Positions 53,352 to 62,941 of a stretch of 64,000 nucleotides of DNA are shown piece after piece; the first letter of the stretch is position 1, and each line of letters opens with the position of its first letter. Source of the stretch: Dyadobacter sp. 50-39 (GTDB lineage Bacteria > Bacteroidota > Bacteroidia > Cytophagales > Spirosomataceae); NCBI GenBank assembly GCA_001898145.1, contig MKSR01000029.1, positions 1 to 64,000 of the forward strand. The letters run 5' to 3'. The notes under the pieces were generated by a model that saw only the letters and a program-made list of their open reading frames with translations, ran no database searches and had not been told where the DNA came from. A program made the translations under genes and the position numbers.

Positions 53352-54962
53352 ATGAAGAAAAAAAATAGTGCAGAAAACTGCAACCCTTTTAAACTTTTCG
53401 GCGTCATCAATATCGAAAGAAATATATTTCAACTGTCGTTCTTTGCCTTACTGATTTTTTCGCCTTATCTGTTCGCACAGAAAGCATTACCTCAAACACA
53501 GACTCCCCAAGGCGAGGACCTGGTTGAGATCCTAAAATCCGACGAGCTGGAAATTATCAATCAGCCCGGAGACGATTCCCGTAGAGTTACCAATGGCGTT
53601 TTCAAGCATAAAGGTGCGCTTTTGTATAGCAACCTTGCCATTCAGCATATCAATTCCAACATCATCGAGGCATTTGGCAATGTGAGGATTGTCCAGGGCG
53701 ACACCATTACCGTCACGGGCGACACGCTACTTTACTACGGAAATACGAGGCTCGCCATTGTAAGTGGCAGAAAAACCGTTCTTAAAGACACCAAAAAAAC
53801 GCTTACGACCCGGAAAATCGAGTATGATATGGCCAATGGGATCGCTTATTACAAACAACCCGGCCGGACTGTTGACGAGGAGAATGTGCTCACCAGCAAG
53901 GAAGGTTTTTATAACACAGCGTCCAAGGAATTTACCTATTACAAAAACGTGAAGCTGGTCAACAAAAAGTACACGCTCACAACCGACACGCTGCTCTACA
54001 ACTCGATTACCAAATGGTCGTATTTTAATGGAAAGAGCAAGATTGTGAACAAAGACGGTACCGTGGTCGGAACCAAAGGCCAATACAATACCGAATCGAC
54101 ACAGTCCTCATTTCATACCCGCACGACGGTTGATAACGAAACGTATACACTCACCGCCGATTCGCTCGTAGTCGATGGCAAATCCAACGACGGCAAGGGA
54201 AAAGGGAATGTGGTAATCATTGCTAAAAAGGACAGAACGGTGCTTAATGGTGACGAGGGATATTACTGGAAGACAAAAGGTTACTCGAAAATTTTCGGGC
54301 ACGCCTATGTCAGAAATATCGTATCCGAAGATACGCTCTACATCCGGGCGGACACGCTTTACTCATTTGAAAACGCGCGTGACAGCACCCGGAAGCTGAT
54401 CGGAGACCGGAATGTATTCATTTACAAATCTGATTTCCAGGGCAAATGCGACTCCATCACCTACAACACCGCAGACTCGGTCATTCGTTTTTTCCGAAAA
54501 CCGATCCTCTGGAGTGACCAGCACTACCAGATGGAAGCCGATTCGATTACTGCGTTTCTCGTGAGCAACGAAATCAACAGAATGTTGCTCAAAGGCAAGT
54601 CATTCGTTATCACCGAAGACACGCTCGTGAAGCAGTTTAACCAGGTGAAGGGCCGGACCATCAACGCCTATTTCCAGACGGGCAATAAGCTGAAACAGGT
54701 ACTGGTAGACGGGAATGGGGAAAGTGCCTACTATGCAGTGGATGATAAGCAGAAAAATATCGGTTTGAACAGGGTCGAATGCGGCAGAATGAACCTGCTT
54801 TTTGAAGACAACCGGGTCCAGCGGATCGCGTTCATCGGGAAACCGGACGGAAAACTGATTCCGCCCTCTAAAATAAAACCCGCGGAGAGGCAACTGGACG
54901 GCTTCAATTGGCGTATTTCTGAGAAGCCGACGAAGGCTAAGACGACCTGGCAGGAAAAATAA
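53352..54962 (+). CDS. OstA-like LPS-transport protein
   Basis: About 536 residues from ATG 53352 (open frame from 53310). A signal anchor (LSFFALLIFSPYLFAQ) is followed by repeated beta units with QGDTITVTGDTLLYYGNTRL and DTLLYNSITKWSYFNGKSK, the OstA/LptA jelly-roll repeat pattern. It probably bridges the periplasm in LPS export, together with LptC found at 62.9 kb. The leader to tilS is divergent and short. Confidence 0.85.
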   Translation: MKKKNSAENCNPFKLFGVINIERNIFQLSFFALLIFSPYLFAQKALPQTQTPQGEDLVEILKSDELEIINQPGDDSRRVTNGVFKHKGALLYSNLAIQHINSNIIEAFGNVRIVQGDTITVTGDTLLYYGNTRLAIVSGRKTVLKDTKKTLTTRKIEYDMANGIAYYKQPGRTVDEENVLTSKEGFYNTASKEFTYYKNVKLVNKKYTLTTDTLLYNSITKWSYFNGKSKIVNKDGTVVGTKGQYNTESTQSSFHTRTTVDNETYTLTADSLVVDGKSNDGKGKGNVVIIAKKDRTVLNGDEGYYWKTKGYSKIFGHAYVRNIVSEDTLYIRADTLYSFENARDSTRKLIGDRNVFIYKSDFQGKCDSITYNTADSVIRFFRKPILWSDQHYQMEADSITAFLVSNEINRMLLKGKSFVITEDTLVKQFNQVKGRTINAYFQTGNKLKQVLVDGNGESAYYAVDDKQKNIGLNRVECGRMNLLFEDNRVQRIAFIGKPDGKLIPPSKIKPAERQLDGFNWRISEKPTKAKTTWQEK

Positions 54963-55045
54963 GTTTCGTGAAAAATATGTCCGGATTAGCTGTCGGCACG
55001 ATTTTTTACCATTGAAAAATAAAGTTACCCGTTCGCACAATATAT

Positions 55046-55077
55046 TTTGAATATACAATTATTTCTCTATATTTTTG
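55046..55077 (+). promoter_or_regulatory. Bacteroidetes-type promoter of T9SS cargo gene
   Basis: TTTG at 55046-55049 and TATTTTTG at 55070-55077 with a 20-base spacer match the Bacteroidetes consensus (TTTG-19/21-TAnnTTTG). The predicted start lies about 55085, leaving a leader of about 50 bases before the ATG at 55137. Confidence 0.7.
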
Positions 55078-55136
55078 TAGCGTACTTTTCAGCTAAAAAC
55101 ACATAACGCATTAGTCAAAAGTATTCGATTGCAGCT

Positions 55137-55754
55137 ATGAAAAGAACTATACGTTTTATATATATGACCTTAGCCTTAGCCCTGAGTATTCAAGGGTTAC
55201 AGGCCCAAAGTGTCTCGGGGGGTAGCCGCCTGAATATGGTCGGCAAAAAGAAGGCCCCCGCATCACAGAATATCAAATTCTCCAACTTTTCGAGCGGCGT
55301 AAGTTACAAACCGCTGACTTTGCAAAATCCAAAAGCGCTGAATAGATTCTACACTTCGTTTCTTTTTGCTTCTGCAAACCCGTCAGACAATAACTCCCTG
55401 GTTGTGGAAGTTGCCGAAAAGGGCAGCGAAAAGAAAACCCCTGCCATGGAAGCTCAGTTGAGGGCAGAAGAGTTGCTGTTTGTCAGCGACAAGATTTCGG
55501 TCTCTAACGTCTATCCCAATCCAGCAAGTGAATATGCCGAAATTGATTTCACGATCAATCCGGGCCTGCGTGACGCAAGATTGACTTTTTACAATGTTCT
55601 CGGTTCGCAAATGCAGGAGTTCACGCTCAATAAAAATGAGCGCAAGTTGCGGATCAACACCAGGGACATGGCTACCGGCCTTTATTTCTATCAGTTGTCC
55701 GTCGATGGCAAAAAGGTGGCTACCAAGAAAATGCTCGTTCGCCATCAGCAATAG
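55137..55754 (+). CDS. T9SS type A sorting domain protein
   Basis: 205 residues. Signal peptide (FIYMTLALALSIQGLQAQ), then an unassigned region, then the type A C-terminal sorting domain: VYPNPASEYAEIDFTI, LTFYNVLGSQMQEF and ATGLYFYQLSVDGKKVATKK. It should be exported through the outer membrane by the type IX system and attached or released. Its own promoter and terminator isolate it. Confidence 0.9.
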   Translation: MKRTIRFIYMTLALALSIQGLQAQSVSGGSRLNMVGKKKAPASQNIKFSNFSSGVSYKPLTLQNPKALNRFYTSFLFASANPSDNNSLVVEVAEKGSEKKTPAMEAQLRAEELLFVSDKISVSNVYPNPASEYAEIDFTINPGLRDARLTFYNVLGSQMQEFTLNKNERKLRINTRDMATGLYFYQLSVDGKKVATKKMLVRHQQ

Positions 55755-55775
55755 GCTAACTTTTAACACTATATC

Positions 55776-55812
55776 AGCTACGCATTCGTTATGGATGGTG
55801 TAGCTTTTTTTA
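55776..55812 (+). terminator. Intrinsic terminator after T9SS cargo gene
   Basis: AGCTACGC (55776-55783) pairs with GTGTAGCT (55798-55805, one G-T pair), followed by TTTTTTATT. It overlaps the start of the bamD promoter region. Confidence 0.75.
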
Positions 55813-55813
55813 T

Positions 55814-55821
55814 TAACTTTG
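55814..55821 (+). promoter_or_regulatory. Minus-7 element of bamD promoter
   Basis: TAACTTTG matches TAnnTTTG nine bases before the ATG at 55830. No good TTTG lies at the right distance upstream, so the strength is uncertain and the transcript would be almost leaderless. Confidence 0.4.
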
Positions 55822-55829
55822 CAGTTAAT

Positions 55830-56753
55830 ATGCGAAAAAACAGTCCGGCAAGCTATTTCTTGCTATTCATTGCAATCCTTGTTGTTACTTCCTGCAGTAA
55901 GTTCTCCAAGTTACAGAAGACAGGTACGGATCAGCAGAAATACGATGCTGCCATGGCCTATTACAAAAAGGCGGACTATTACCGCGCAGGGCTTTTGTTT
56001 GAGGAGCTGATTCCGTTGCTGAAGGGAAGTACCGAATCGGAGCTCGCACAGTTCTATTACGCCTACTCGCAATACCATCAGAGCCAGTATAATACGAGCC
56101 AGTTTCTGTTCAAGAAATTTTACGATACCTACGCTCGCAGCGACTATGCGCAGGAAGCGTTGTATATGCACGCGTTTTCTCTGTACAAAGACTCATCGCC
56201 TTACAACCTCGATCAGACGAGCACTTTCACGGCGATTTCTGCCATGCAGGATTTCATTAACACCTATCCGGACAGCCCTTTCCGCGAAGAGTGTACCCGC
56301 TACATTCTCGAATTGCGGTCCAAGCTGGAAAGAAAGGCCTATGAGCGTGCGAGGTTGTATCACAAGATCAGTGATTTTAACCCGATGTCGCTTAAATCAG
56401 CGGTTATTTCGATTGAAAACTTCCGAAAAGATTTCCCGGATTCACAATACAATGAAGAACTTGCCTTCCTGAAAGTAGAATCCCAGTATAACCTGGCTGC
56501 CAACAGTTTCAGCGACAAGCAAAAAGAAAGATTCCAGGATGTTGTCAAATTCTACCAGGAACTTGTAGACAAATATCCAACCGGCAAATACAACCGCGAC
56601 GCCGAAAAAATGTACGACGACAGCCAGAAGCAGATCGAAACGATTGCCAAGGTAGAAGCGGAACGTCAGAAACTGAAAGAGTCTCAACCCGACCCGGCTA
56701 CCAAACCGGCCAAGGTTACCACGCCGGCTGTTAGTACACCGAACGGTCAATAA
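55830..56753 (+). CDS. bamD: BamD-like outer membrane assembly lipoprotein
   Basis: About 307 residues from ATG 55830. A lipoprotein signal ends in VVTSCS, and TPR-type repeats follow (KYDAAMAYYKKADYYRAGLL, ALYMHAFSLYKDSSPYNLDQ, FINTYPDSPFREECTRYIL). BamD works with BamA in folding outer membrane proteins. The C-terminal Pro/Lys tail is longer than in E. coli. It leads the bamD-rpoZ-coaBC stretch. Confidence 0.9.
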   Translation: MRKNSPASYFLLFIAILVVTSCSKFSKLQKTGTDQQKYDAAMAYYKKADYYRAGLLFEELIPLLKGSTESELAQFYYAYSQYHQSQYNTSQFLFKKFYDTYARSDYAQEALYMHAFSLYKDSSPYNLDQTSTFTAISAMQDFINTYPDSPFREECTRYILELRSKLERKAYERARLYHKISDFNPMSLKSAVISIENFRKDFPDSQYNEELAFLKVESQYNLAANSFSDKQKERFQDVVKFYQELVDKYPTGKYNRDAEKMYDDSQKQIETIAKVEAERQKLKESQPDPATKPAKVTTPAVSTPNGQ

Positions 56754-56801
56754 GCAGGCACCATTTATATCGTTTTAAAATTTTAACTATATCAGACCAT
56801 T

Positions 56802-57113
56802 ATGGCAACGAATCCATCGATCATTACCCGTGATACAGACAAGATAGCGGCGGTAACAGGTAACCTGTATGAATCCGTATCGGTCATTTCCAAAAGGGCA
56901 CGCCAGATTTCCAGCAAAATGAAAGAAGAGCTGAACAACAAACTGGCCGAATTTGCTTCCGGTGTGGATAACCTTGAAGAAGTGTTTGAAAACAGAGAGC
57001 AAATTGAAATCTCGAAATTTTATGAGCGTATGCCTAAGGCGGGAAGTATTTCCATCGACGAGTTCATCGAAGGTAAAACTTACCACAGCTACCGCGATAC
57101 AACCGAAGAATAA
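56802..57113 (+). CDS. rpoZ: DNA-directed RNA polymerase omega subunit (Rpb6-like)
   Basis: 103 residues. NLYESVSVISKRARQISSKM is the omega/Rpb6 core helix; the remainder is Bacteroidetes-specific. Its position between bamD and coaBC is typical of the phylum. It helps assemble RNA polymerase. Confidence 0.85.
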   Translation: MATNPSIITRDTDKIAAVTGNLYESVSVISKRARQISSKMKEELNNKLAEFASGVDNLEEVFENREQIEISKFYERMPKAGSISIDEFIEGKTYHSYRDTTEE

Positions 57114-57132
57114 TACGACTGCATTTCCAGGA

Positions 57133-57168
57133 GCCCGCCATGAATCTGATTGATGGCGGGCTTTTTTT
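57133..57168 (+). terminator. Intrinsic terminator after rpoZ
   Basis: GCCCGCCAT (57133-57141) pairs with ATGGCGGGC (57153-57161) over nine pairs, followed by TTTTTTTG. It separates rpoZ from coaBC. Confidence 0.9.
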
Positions 57169-57198
57169 GTTTTAACTTTACATTCAAATCCTTATAAA

Positions 57199-58407
57199 TT
57201 GAATCTGAAAGGTAAAAAAATACTGCTGGGCGTTTCGGGTAGCATTGCAGCCTACAAATCAGCACTGCTGGTGCGACTGCTTGTCAAGGCAGAAGCGGAA
57301 GTGAGGGTAATTATGACCCAATCGGCCACTGACTTCATCACGCCGCTTACATTATCGACTCTTTCTAAGAATCCGGTCCTTACCTCGTTCACTAAAATGG
57401 AAACTGGTGAATGGAACAACCATGTCGAACTCGGGCTTTGGGCCGATCTGATCATTATTGTACCCGCAACGGCGAAAACGCTTTCCAAATGCGCTACCGG
57501 CCATTGCGACGATTTGCTCACTGCCATTTACCTCTCTGCCAGATGCCCGGTGTACTTTGCCCCGGCTATGGATGTGGACATGTTCAAACATCCTTCCACC
57601 CGGCATAATATTGAAAAACTGGTCAGCTATGGCAACATCTTCATTTCCCCTGAACACGGCGAGCTGGCCAGCGGTCTGATAGGTGACGGCCGGTTGGCCG
57701 AGCCGGAGCACATTTTAAAAATCCTCTACGACCATTTTGCGAAACGGCCGACAACTTTGGGTAAACGTGTCCTCATTACCGCCGGTCCGACAGTGGAACC
57801 AATAGATCCTGTCCGGTTTATCAGCAACCGTTCGTCGGGTAAGATGGGTTACGCGATCGCAGATGCCTTCGCAGCCGCGGGCGCGCACGTAACGCTTGTG
57901 AGCGGGCCCACGCATCTGAAGGCAGCCAATGCCGATATCCATTCGATTCCCGTGGAAACTGCCAGCCAGATGTTTGAGGCAGCGACCGATCACTTCGAAG
58001 GCAATGACCTGATCATCTTCGCAGCAGCAGTGGCTGACTACACGCCCCGGTATGTTGCGGAACAGAAAATAAAGAAGCAAGGTGATAGCATGGTCCTCGA
58101 CCTTGCCAAAACAACCGATATTGCAGGTACCCTTGGTGCAATGAAAAAACCAGGGCAACTAATCATCGGTTTTGCGCTCGAAACCGAGAATGAACTGAGC
58201 CACGCACAGGACAAGCTCGCCCGCAAGAATTTTGACTACATCGTGCTCAATTCCCTGAATGATGCGGGAGCAGGTTTTGCACACGATACCAACAAAATAA
58301 CCGTTATTGACAAGGACAAAAATGTGCAGCATTTCGACCTCAAAACCAAAGAAGAAGTCGCGCAGGACATTCTTAATATCGTACTAGCCAAATGGAGCGA
58401 AGCATAA
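57199..58407 (+). CDS. coaBC: Bifunctional phosphopantothenoylcysteine decarboxylase / phosphopantothenate-cysteine ligase
   Basis: 402 residues, start codon TTG. Residues 1-180 are the FMN-binding CoaC part (VSGSIAAYKSALLVRLLV, HVELGLWADLIIIVPATAKT and FAPAMDVDMF, where many CoaC have PAMN); residues 190-402 are CoaB (VLITAGPTVEPIDPVRFISN, FAAAVADYTP, KIKK). Two steps of coenzyme A synthesis. The next gene starts inside its last 16 bases. Confidence 0.95.
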   Translation: MNLKGKKILLGVSGSIAAYKSALLVRLLVKAEAEVRVIMTQSATDFITPLTLSTLSKNPVLTSFTKMETGEWNNHVELGLWADLIIIVPATAKTLSKCATGHCDDLLTAIYLSARCPVYFAPAMDVDMFKHPSTRHNIEKLVSYGNIFISPEHGELASGLIGDGRLAEPEHILKILYDHFAKRPTTLGKRVLITAGPTVEPIDPVRFISNRSSGKMGYAIADAFAAAGAHVTLVSGPTHLKAANADIHSIPVETASQMFEAATDHFEGNDLIIFAAAVADYTPRYVAEQKIKKQGDSMVLDLAKTTDIAGTLGAMKKPGQLIIGFALETENELSHAQDKLARKNFDYIVLNSLNDAGAGFAHDTNKITVIDKDKNVQHFDLKTKEEVAQDILNIVLAKWSEA

Positions 58408-59318
58408 AACTACTGATACTGACAATCCCGCTGCTTTGGGGCGCATTAACACAACGTGCATGCGCACAGGAATTTCAGTTTACAGTCAACCTGAATTATG
58501 AGCAGTTGGTAGCGCAGCAAAAAACCGACCCTCAGTCGATGAACCAGCTGCAAACTTACATGAACGATTTCCTCAATAACACGCGCTGGACCAACGACCA
58601 GTTCGCCAAGGAGGAAAAGATCAAATGTAAGCTCAACGTGAACCTTACCCGCTCGCTCGCACAGGGAAGCTATGAGGGCAACGCACAGCTGATTGTTTCC
58701 AGGCCGGTATACGGCTCTACCTATGAAACTGTGCTTTTCACTTACGTAGACAAGAATTTCACATTTACCTATCTCCCCAGTACGCAGCTGTATTTCAATG
58801 AAAACAGCTACACCGAAGAGCTTCCTTATATTCTTGCATTTTATGCCAATATCGCGCTGATTTTCGATTACGATTCATTCAGTAAAATGGGGGGATCGCC
58901 TTACGTCCAAAAGGCGTTCAACCTCGTGAACCTGGCCAGGAACTCTTCCCCGAATAAGCGCGGCTGGGACTCGAATGGCGATTCAAAAAACCGGTATTGG
59001 TTGATTGAAAACCTGCAAAGTCAACAATTCACACCGTTTCGGGAAGGAATGTACAAATACTACCGGCAGGGACTGGATGTAGCCACGCAGAATCCGGCCG
59101 AAACCCGTGCAAAAGTCCTGGAATTCCTCAATACCATGAAGGAAGTCAACCAACTCCGCCCGGCAAGCGTCGTGGTAAATTCATTTTTCGATGCGAAATC
59201 AGATGAGTTGTATAAAATCATGATCGAAGGGCTCCCGGAGCAGCGGGTACAAGCCTATACTTTGCTGGTTAATCTTGACCCTTCGAAAACTCAACTGTAC
59301 CAGCGGCTATCGATGTAG
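58392..59318 (+). CDS. DUF4835 / PorD-like type IX secretion protein
   Basis: 308 residues. Signal peptide to RACAQ, then EFQFTVNLNYEQLVAQQKTD and FLNNTRWTNDQFAKEEKIKC, the DUF4835 start; the family includes PorD, needed for gliding or secretion complexes in Bacteroidetes. It overlaps coaBC by 16 bases and is followed by a small gene, the usual order before recN. Confidence 0.88.
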   Translation: MERSIKLLILTIPLLWGALTQRACAQEFQFTVNLNYEQLVAQQKTDPQSMNQLQTYMNDFLNNTRWTNDQFAKEEKIKCKLNVNLTRSLAQGSYEGNAQLIVSRPVYGSTYETVLFTYVDKNFTFTYLPSTQLYFNENSYTEELPYILAFYANIALIFDYDSFSKMGGSPYVQKAFNLVNLARNSSPNKRGWDSNGDSKNRYWLIENLQSQQFTPFREGMYKYYRQGLDVATQNPAETRAKVLEFLNTMKEVNQLRPASVVVNSFFDAKSDELYKIMIEGLPEQRVQAYTLLVNLDPSKTQLYQRLSM

Positions 59319-59331
59319 CGAATCAAAATCA

Positions 59332-59586
59332 ATGAGTAAACGATTGATACGGGTTCAGCCCGACGAAATAATGCGGAAGCAAGGCCAGTTGCAAAAACAA
59401 CCGCTCAGCGCTGTCCTATCCAACGGAAATACCATTTTCGGCAGATTATTGACCATCGACGCCAGTCATTTGGTGCTGAAAGACACACGGGACCATCAGC
59501 ACCATATCGCCCTTTCCGACTTGTATGAAGTGGTTTATGACGATGGCAAAGGCGTTGTCCCGCCCAGCAGGCATACCACCTTATAA
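59332..59586 (+). CDS. Small hypothetical protein, Sm-like beta pattern
   Basis: 84 residues from ATG 59332. LSAVLSNGNTIFGRLLTIDA, then SHLVLKDTRDHQHHIALSDL, has the five-strand order of a small Sm/SH3-like barrel. Fourteen bases after the PorD-like gene. Conserved position next to recN suggests a real gene; function unknown. Confidence 0.65.
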   Translation: MSKRLIRVQPDEIMRKQGQLQKQPLSAVLSNGNTIFGRLLTIDASHLVLKDTRDHQHHIALSDLYEVVYDDGKGVVPPSRHTTL

Positions 59587-59716
59587 AATCAGGGTTACTT
59601 GCTGTTATATTTCTTAATTGGGCAGATCATGCCTATATTCGTATCGGAGACGACCTTGATCCCCTTCATCACAGCCAGGTTGCTTCATCTCCGGCAACCT
59701 GCTTCCTAAATTAGAC

Positions 59717-61372
59717 ATGCTTTCTAATTTATTGATCAAAAACTATGCGCTGATAAAGCACCTAGAAATGTCCCCCGATCCCGGCCTGAACATCATTACA
59801 GGCGAAACGGGTGCTGGTAAATCCATTATGCTAGGGGCAATAGGCCTGCTGCTCGGCAACAGGGCGGACGCCAAATCTTTGTATGACAGCAGCGAAAAGT
59901 GTGTTATAGAAGGCACGTTCAATCTGAGAGGCTACGACCTCGCCCCGAATTTTGAGGACGAGAATCTTGATTTTTCGGAGGAATGCATCGTCCGGCGCGA
60001 AATCTCCGCAGCGGGCAAATCGAGGGCATTTATCAACGACACCCCCGTAAATCTCGAAACGCTCCGAAAAATAGGGATGCAGCTGCTCGACGTCCATTCG
60101 CAGCATGATTCGATTTTGCTGGGTAACAATGAATTTCAGCTACGCGTGGTCGATTCCTACGCCGAAAACGCCGATTTACTCAAAACGTATCAAGCCGATT
60201 TCAATGCTTACCGGGAGGCCGTAAAAGCCTTCGACGAGCTGAAACGGCAGGCGCAGCAGCTTCGAAAAGAATTCGACTATGACCAGTTCCTGTTTCAGGA
60301 GTTGAATAATGCCGGATTGAAAGCCGACGAGCAGGAAAAGCTCGAACAGGAGCTCACTATTCTGGAAAATGCGGTCGAGATCAAAGAACGGCTTCAACTG
60401 GCGCACGCTTACCTGGATAACCCCGAAAATTCCGCGCTCGATCTGCTGAAAAGTGCTGTAAGCTCACTCGCCCAGGCTTCACGTCTTGTGAATGAATACG
60501 ACATTCTGCGCCAGCGCGCGCAAAGTGCATTAATCGAGCTTAGGGACCTAGCCGATGAAATCGATCAGGTTAACGCGAATGTGGAACTGGATTCTACCCG
60601 AACCGAAGTAGTGCAGGAACGACTGGATCTGATTTACTCATTGCTCAAAAAACACCAGGCGTCAGCCGTCGCGCAACTGCTGGATATCGAAGCTGATTTA
60701 CAAGGCAAGCTGAGCATTGTGATGAACCTGGATGAAGATCTCGCCTCGGCGGAGAAAAAAGTCGCGCAGACGCACGGCAAAATGCTTGCAGGTGCTAAAA
60801 AGCTTTCCGAGAGACGCCAAAAGGTAACCAAAGCCATTGAAAAGCTGATCCTGGATCGATTGTACGAGCTGGGTATTCCCAATGCGTCACTCAGTATTCA
60901 GATCAACGAAACGGCGCCAACCCACTCCGGTATCGACTCGGTGACGTTCCTTTTCAGCGGTAACAAAGGCATTGTGCCCCAGGAATTGAAATTAGTGGCC
61001 TCCGGCGGGGAATTTTCCCGGCTGATGATGGTTATTAAATATATACTCGCCGACAAGCGAAAACTGCCTACCATTATTTTCGATGAAATCGATACCGGAG
61101 TTTCCGGCGAGATTGCCAAGAAAATGGGAAAAATGATGCAGAATATGGCTGTAAATCACCAAATTATCGCCATTACGCATTTGCACCAGATTGCCAGCAG
61201 CGGCGATGCGCACTATTTCGTTTATAAAGATCACTCCTCCGACAGAACTGTCAGCAGGATCAAAAAACTCACCATCGATGAACGTGTACAGGAGATCGCC
61301 CAGATGATCGGCGGGCATAATCCGTCAGAAGCCGTGCTGCACAATGCACGTGAAATGATCCTGAGGGATTGA
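59717..61372 (+). CDS. recN: DNA repair protein RecN
   Basis: 551 residues. SMC-like: Walker A ITGETGAGKSIML near 27-39, a long coiled coil (about 155-390), and the signature LVASGGEFSRLMMVIKYI plus Walker B PTIIFDEIDTGVSGEIAKKM. Acts in double-strand break repair. Length is normal. Confidence 0.96.
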   Translation: MLSNLLIKNYALIKHLEMSPDPGLNIITGETGAGKSIMLGAIGLLLGNRADAKSLYDSSEKCVIEGTFNLRGYDLAPNFEDENLDFSEECIVRREISAAGKSRAFINDTPVNLETLRKIGMQLLDVHSQHDSILLGNNEFQLRVVDSYAENADLLKTYQADFNAYREAVKAFDELKRQAQQLRKEFDYDQFLFQELNNAGLKADEQEKLEQELTILENAVEIKERLQLAHAYLDNPENSALDLLKSAVSSLAQASRLVNEYDILRQRAQSALIELRDLADEIDQVNANVELDSTRTEVVQERLDLIYSLLKKHQASAVAQLLDIEADLQGKLSIVMNLDEDLASAEKKVAQTHGKMLAGAKKLSERRQKVTKAIEKLILDRLYELGIPNASLSIQINETAPTHSGIDSVTFLFSGNKGIVPQELKLVASGGEFSRLMMVIKYILADKRKLPTIIFDEIDTGVSGEIAKKMGKMMQNMAVNHQIIAITHLHQIASSGDAHYFVYKDHSSDRTVSRIKKLTIDERVQEIAQMIGGHNPSEAVLHNAREMILRD

Positions 61373-61402
61373 CATACACCTACTCAGCTAACCCAACTTT
61401 AC

Positions 61403-61840
61403 ATGAAAAACCTCATCCTCCTATCGTTCCTGACTACGCTTTGCTTCGCTTGTGGAAAAAACAAAGACCAGGAAAAAATCACCGGTCTCGAAACCGAAGT
61501 CCTGGCCATTCATGACGAGGTAATGCCTCAGCAGGAAGACATTGTGAGCCTGAAAACGCAGCTTTCGAAGAAAGTCCAGGAAATCGACAGCCTCCAAAAT
61601 CTGGGCGTCAGCAGTAATACAATGGCCGAGCAACGCATTAAGGCCGCCGATTTGAACCAGAAACTCTCCGATGCCGATAAGCTTATGATGGACTGGATGC
61701 ATGCATACCGTGGCGATTCGGCCAAGAAACTGGATCCGAAGCAAGCTGTGCTCTATTTCGAAGGTGAAAAAGAAAGAATATTGCTCGTTAAGCAAGCTAC
61801 CCTGAAATCGATTCAGGAGGCAAAAACATTTTTAGAATAA
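61403..61840 (+). CDS. Hypothetical lipoprotein
   Basis: 145 residues. The lipobox is LCFAC (Cys near 17). The rest is helical (LETEVLAIHDEVMPQQEDIV, then SLKTQLSKKVQEIDSLQ), probably a periplasmic coiled coil. Seven bases before the SCO gene, so probably co-transcribed with the SCO-cytochrome pair. Confidence 0.8.
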   Translation: MKNLILLSFLTTLCFACGKNKDQEKITGLETEVLAIHDEVMPQQEDIVSLKTQLSKKVQEIDSLQNLGVSSNTMAEQRIKAADLNQKLSDADKLMMDWMHAYRGDSAKKLDPKQAVLYFEGEKERILLVKQATLKSIQEAKTFLE

Positions 61841-61847
61841 CCTGTTT

Positions 61848-62510
61848 ATGAAATCGAAAGTAAAATCAATTCTTTTCCATTCCCTTTTTGTTTCAGTATC
61901 CCTTGCCCTGATTACCGCTTGTGGCGATTCGGAAAAGAAGCTACCCATCCTGGGAGAACGCGATTGGGTGAAGAAGACTGTGGATGGAAAAGAAGTCGTT
62001 GACACCATTTATAACACGATTCCCAAATTTGCTTTTGTCAACCAATACGGCGACACGATTACCGAAAAGATTGTCGAAAATAAAATTTATGTGACCGACT
62101 TTTTTTTCACCACTTGCCCCACGATTTGTCCGGTGATGAAAAAGCAAATGGTGAAAGTTTACGAGGCATACAAGGGCAATCCCGACGTGATGATCCTCTC
62201 CCACTCTATCGATCCTGAGCACGATACGCCGGCAGTTTTGAATCAGTTTGCGAAGGATCTTGGCGTAGATGGACAGCAATGGCAATTCCTCACCGGAGAT
62301 AAAGCCAGGATTTACGAAATAGGCCAGAAGAACTATATGTCAACCGCGAAAGAAGACACCACGGTGCAGGGTGGCTACATCCACAGCGGGGCTTTTATTC
62401 TTGTCGATAAGGATAAGCATGTGCGTGGAATGTACGATGGTACCACCGAAGAAGGAACCAAGAAATTGCTCAACGACATGGAGCGGTTACTCGCTGAATA
62501 TAAGAAATGA
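61848..62510 (+). CDS. SCO1/SenC-family copper chaperone lipoprotein
   Basis: 220 residues. Lipoprotein signal (ALITACGDSE), thioredoxin fold with copper motif TTCPTICPVMKKQ (CxxxC) and the late His in YIHSGAFILVDKDKHVRGMY. It delivers copper to, or maintains thiols of, cytochrome oxidase. The following cytochrome c gene shares ATGA with its stop. Confidence 0.95.
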   Translation: MKSKVKSILFHSLFVSVSLALITACGDSEKKLPILGERDWVKKTVDGKEVVDTIYNTIPKFAFVNQYGDTITEKIVENKIYVTDFFFTTCPTICPVMKKQMVKVYEAYKGNPDVMILSHSIDPEHDTPAVLNQFAKDLGVDGQQWQFLTGDKARIYEIGQKNYMSTAKEDTTVQGGYIHSGAFILVDKDKHVRGMYDGTTEEGTKKLLNDMERLLAEYKK

Positions 62511-62941
62511 AACAGCGATCTTACCGTTCCTTTACGGCCCGCATTCTGGTGTTCACCGTGTTGGGCCTGACTTCCTGCCGCAGTTCGGAAGAGCTGAAAA
62601 GCGAGCAGTACTTTGTCACCGGGCAGCAATTGTACATGACGCATTGTGCCAACTGCCACCAGATGGAAGGCAAAGGGATGTCCAATCTTTACCCCCCTAT
62701 CGTCGGTTCGGCGACCATTTCGGACAAGGCACGACTAGCTCGCATTATCCAGCATGGGATGAGCGATACGATCATCGTGAACGGCAAAAAGTTCAGCCGT
62801 CCGATGCCTCCCAATCCGAAGCTAACCGAAATTGAAATCGCAGAAATTGTAAGCTTTGTGACTATGAAATGGGGAAAAGACAGCGTCTACACGCCGATCG
62901 AGTTTGTTCACAAAGCCCTTGCCGTGTCCGGCGCCGACTGA
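62507..62941 (+). CDS. Cytochrome c lipoprotein
   Basis: 144 residues. Lipobox LTSCRS, heme site HCANCHQMEGKG (CxxCH) and the distal Met in RPMPPNPKLTE. Probably an electron carrier near cytochrome oxidase, working with the SCO protein before it. Its last 34 bases overlap the opposing lptC gene. Confidence 0.92.
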   Translation: MKQRSYRSFTARILVFTVLGLTSCRSSEELKSEQYFVTGQQLYMTHCANCHQMEGKGMSNLYPPIVGSATISDKARLARIIQHGMSDTIIVNGKKFSRPMPPNPKLTEIEIAEIVSFVTMKWGKDSVYTPIEFVHKALAVSGAD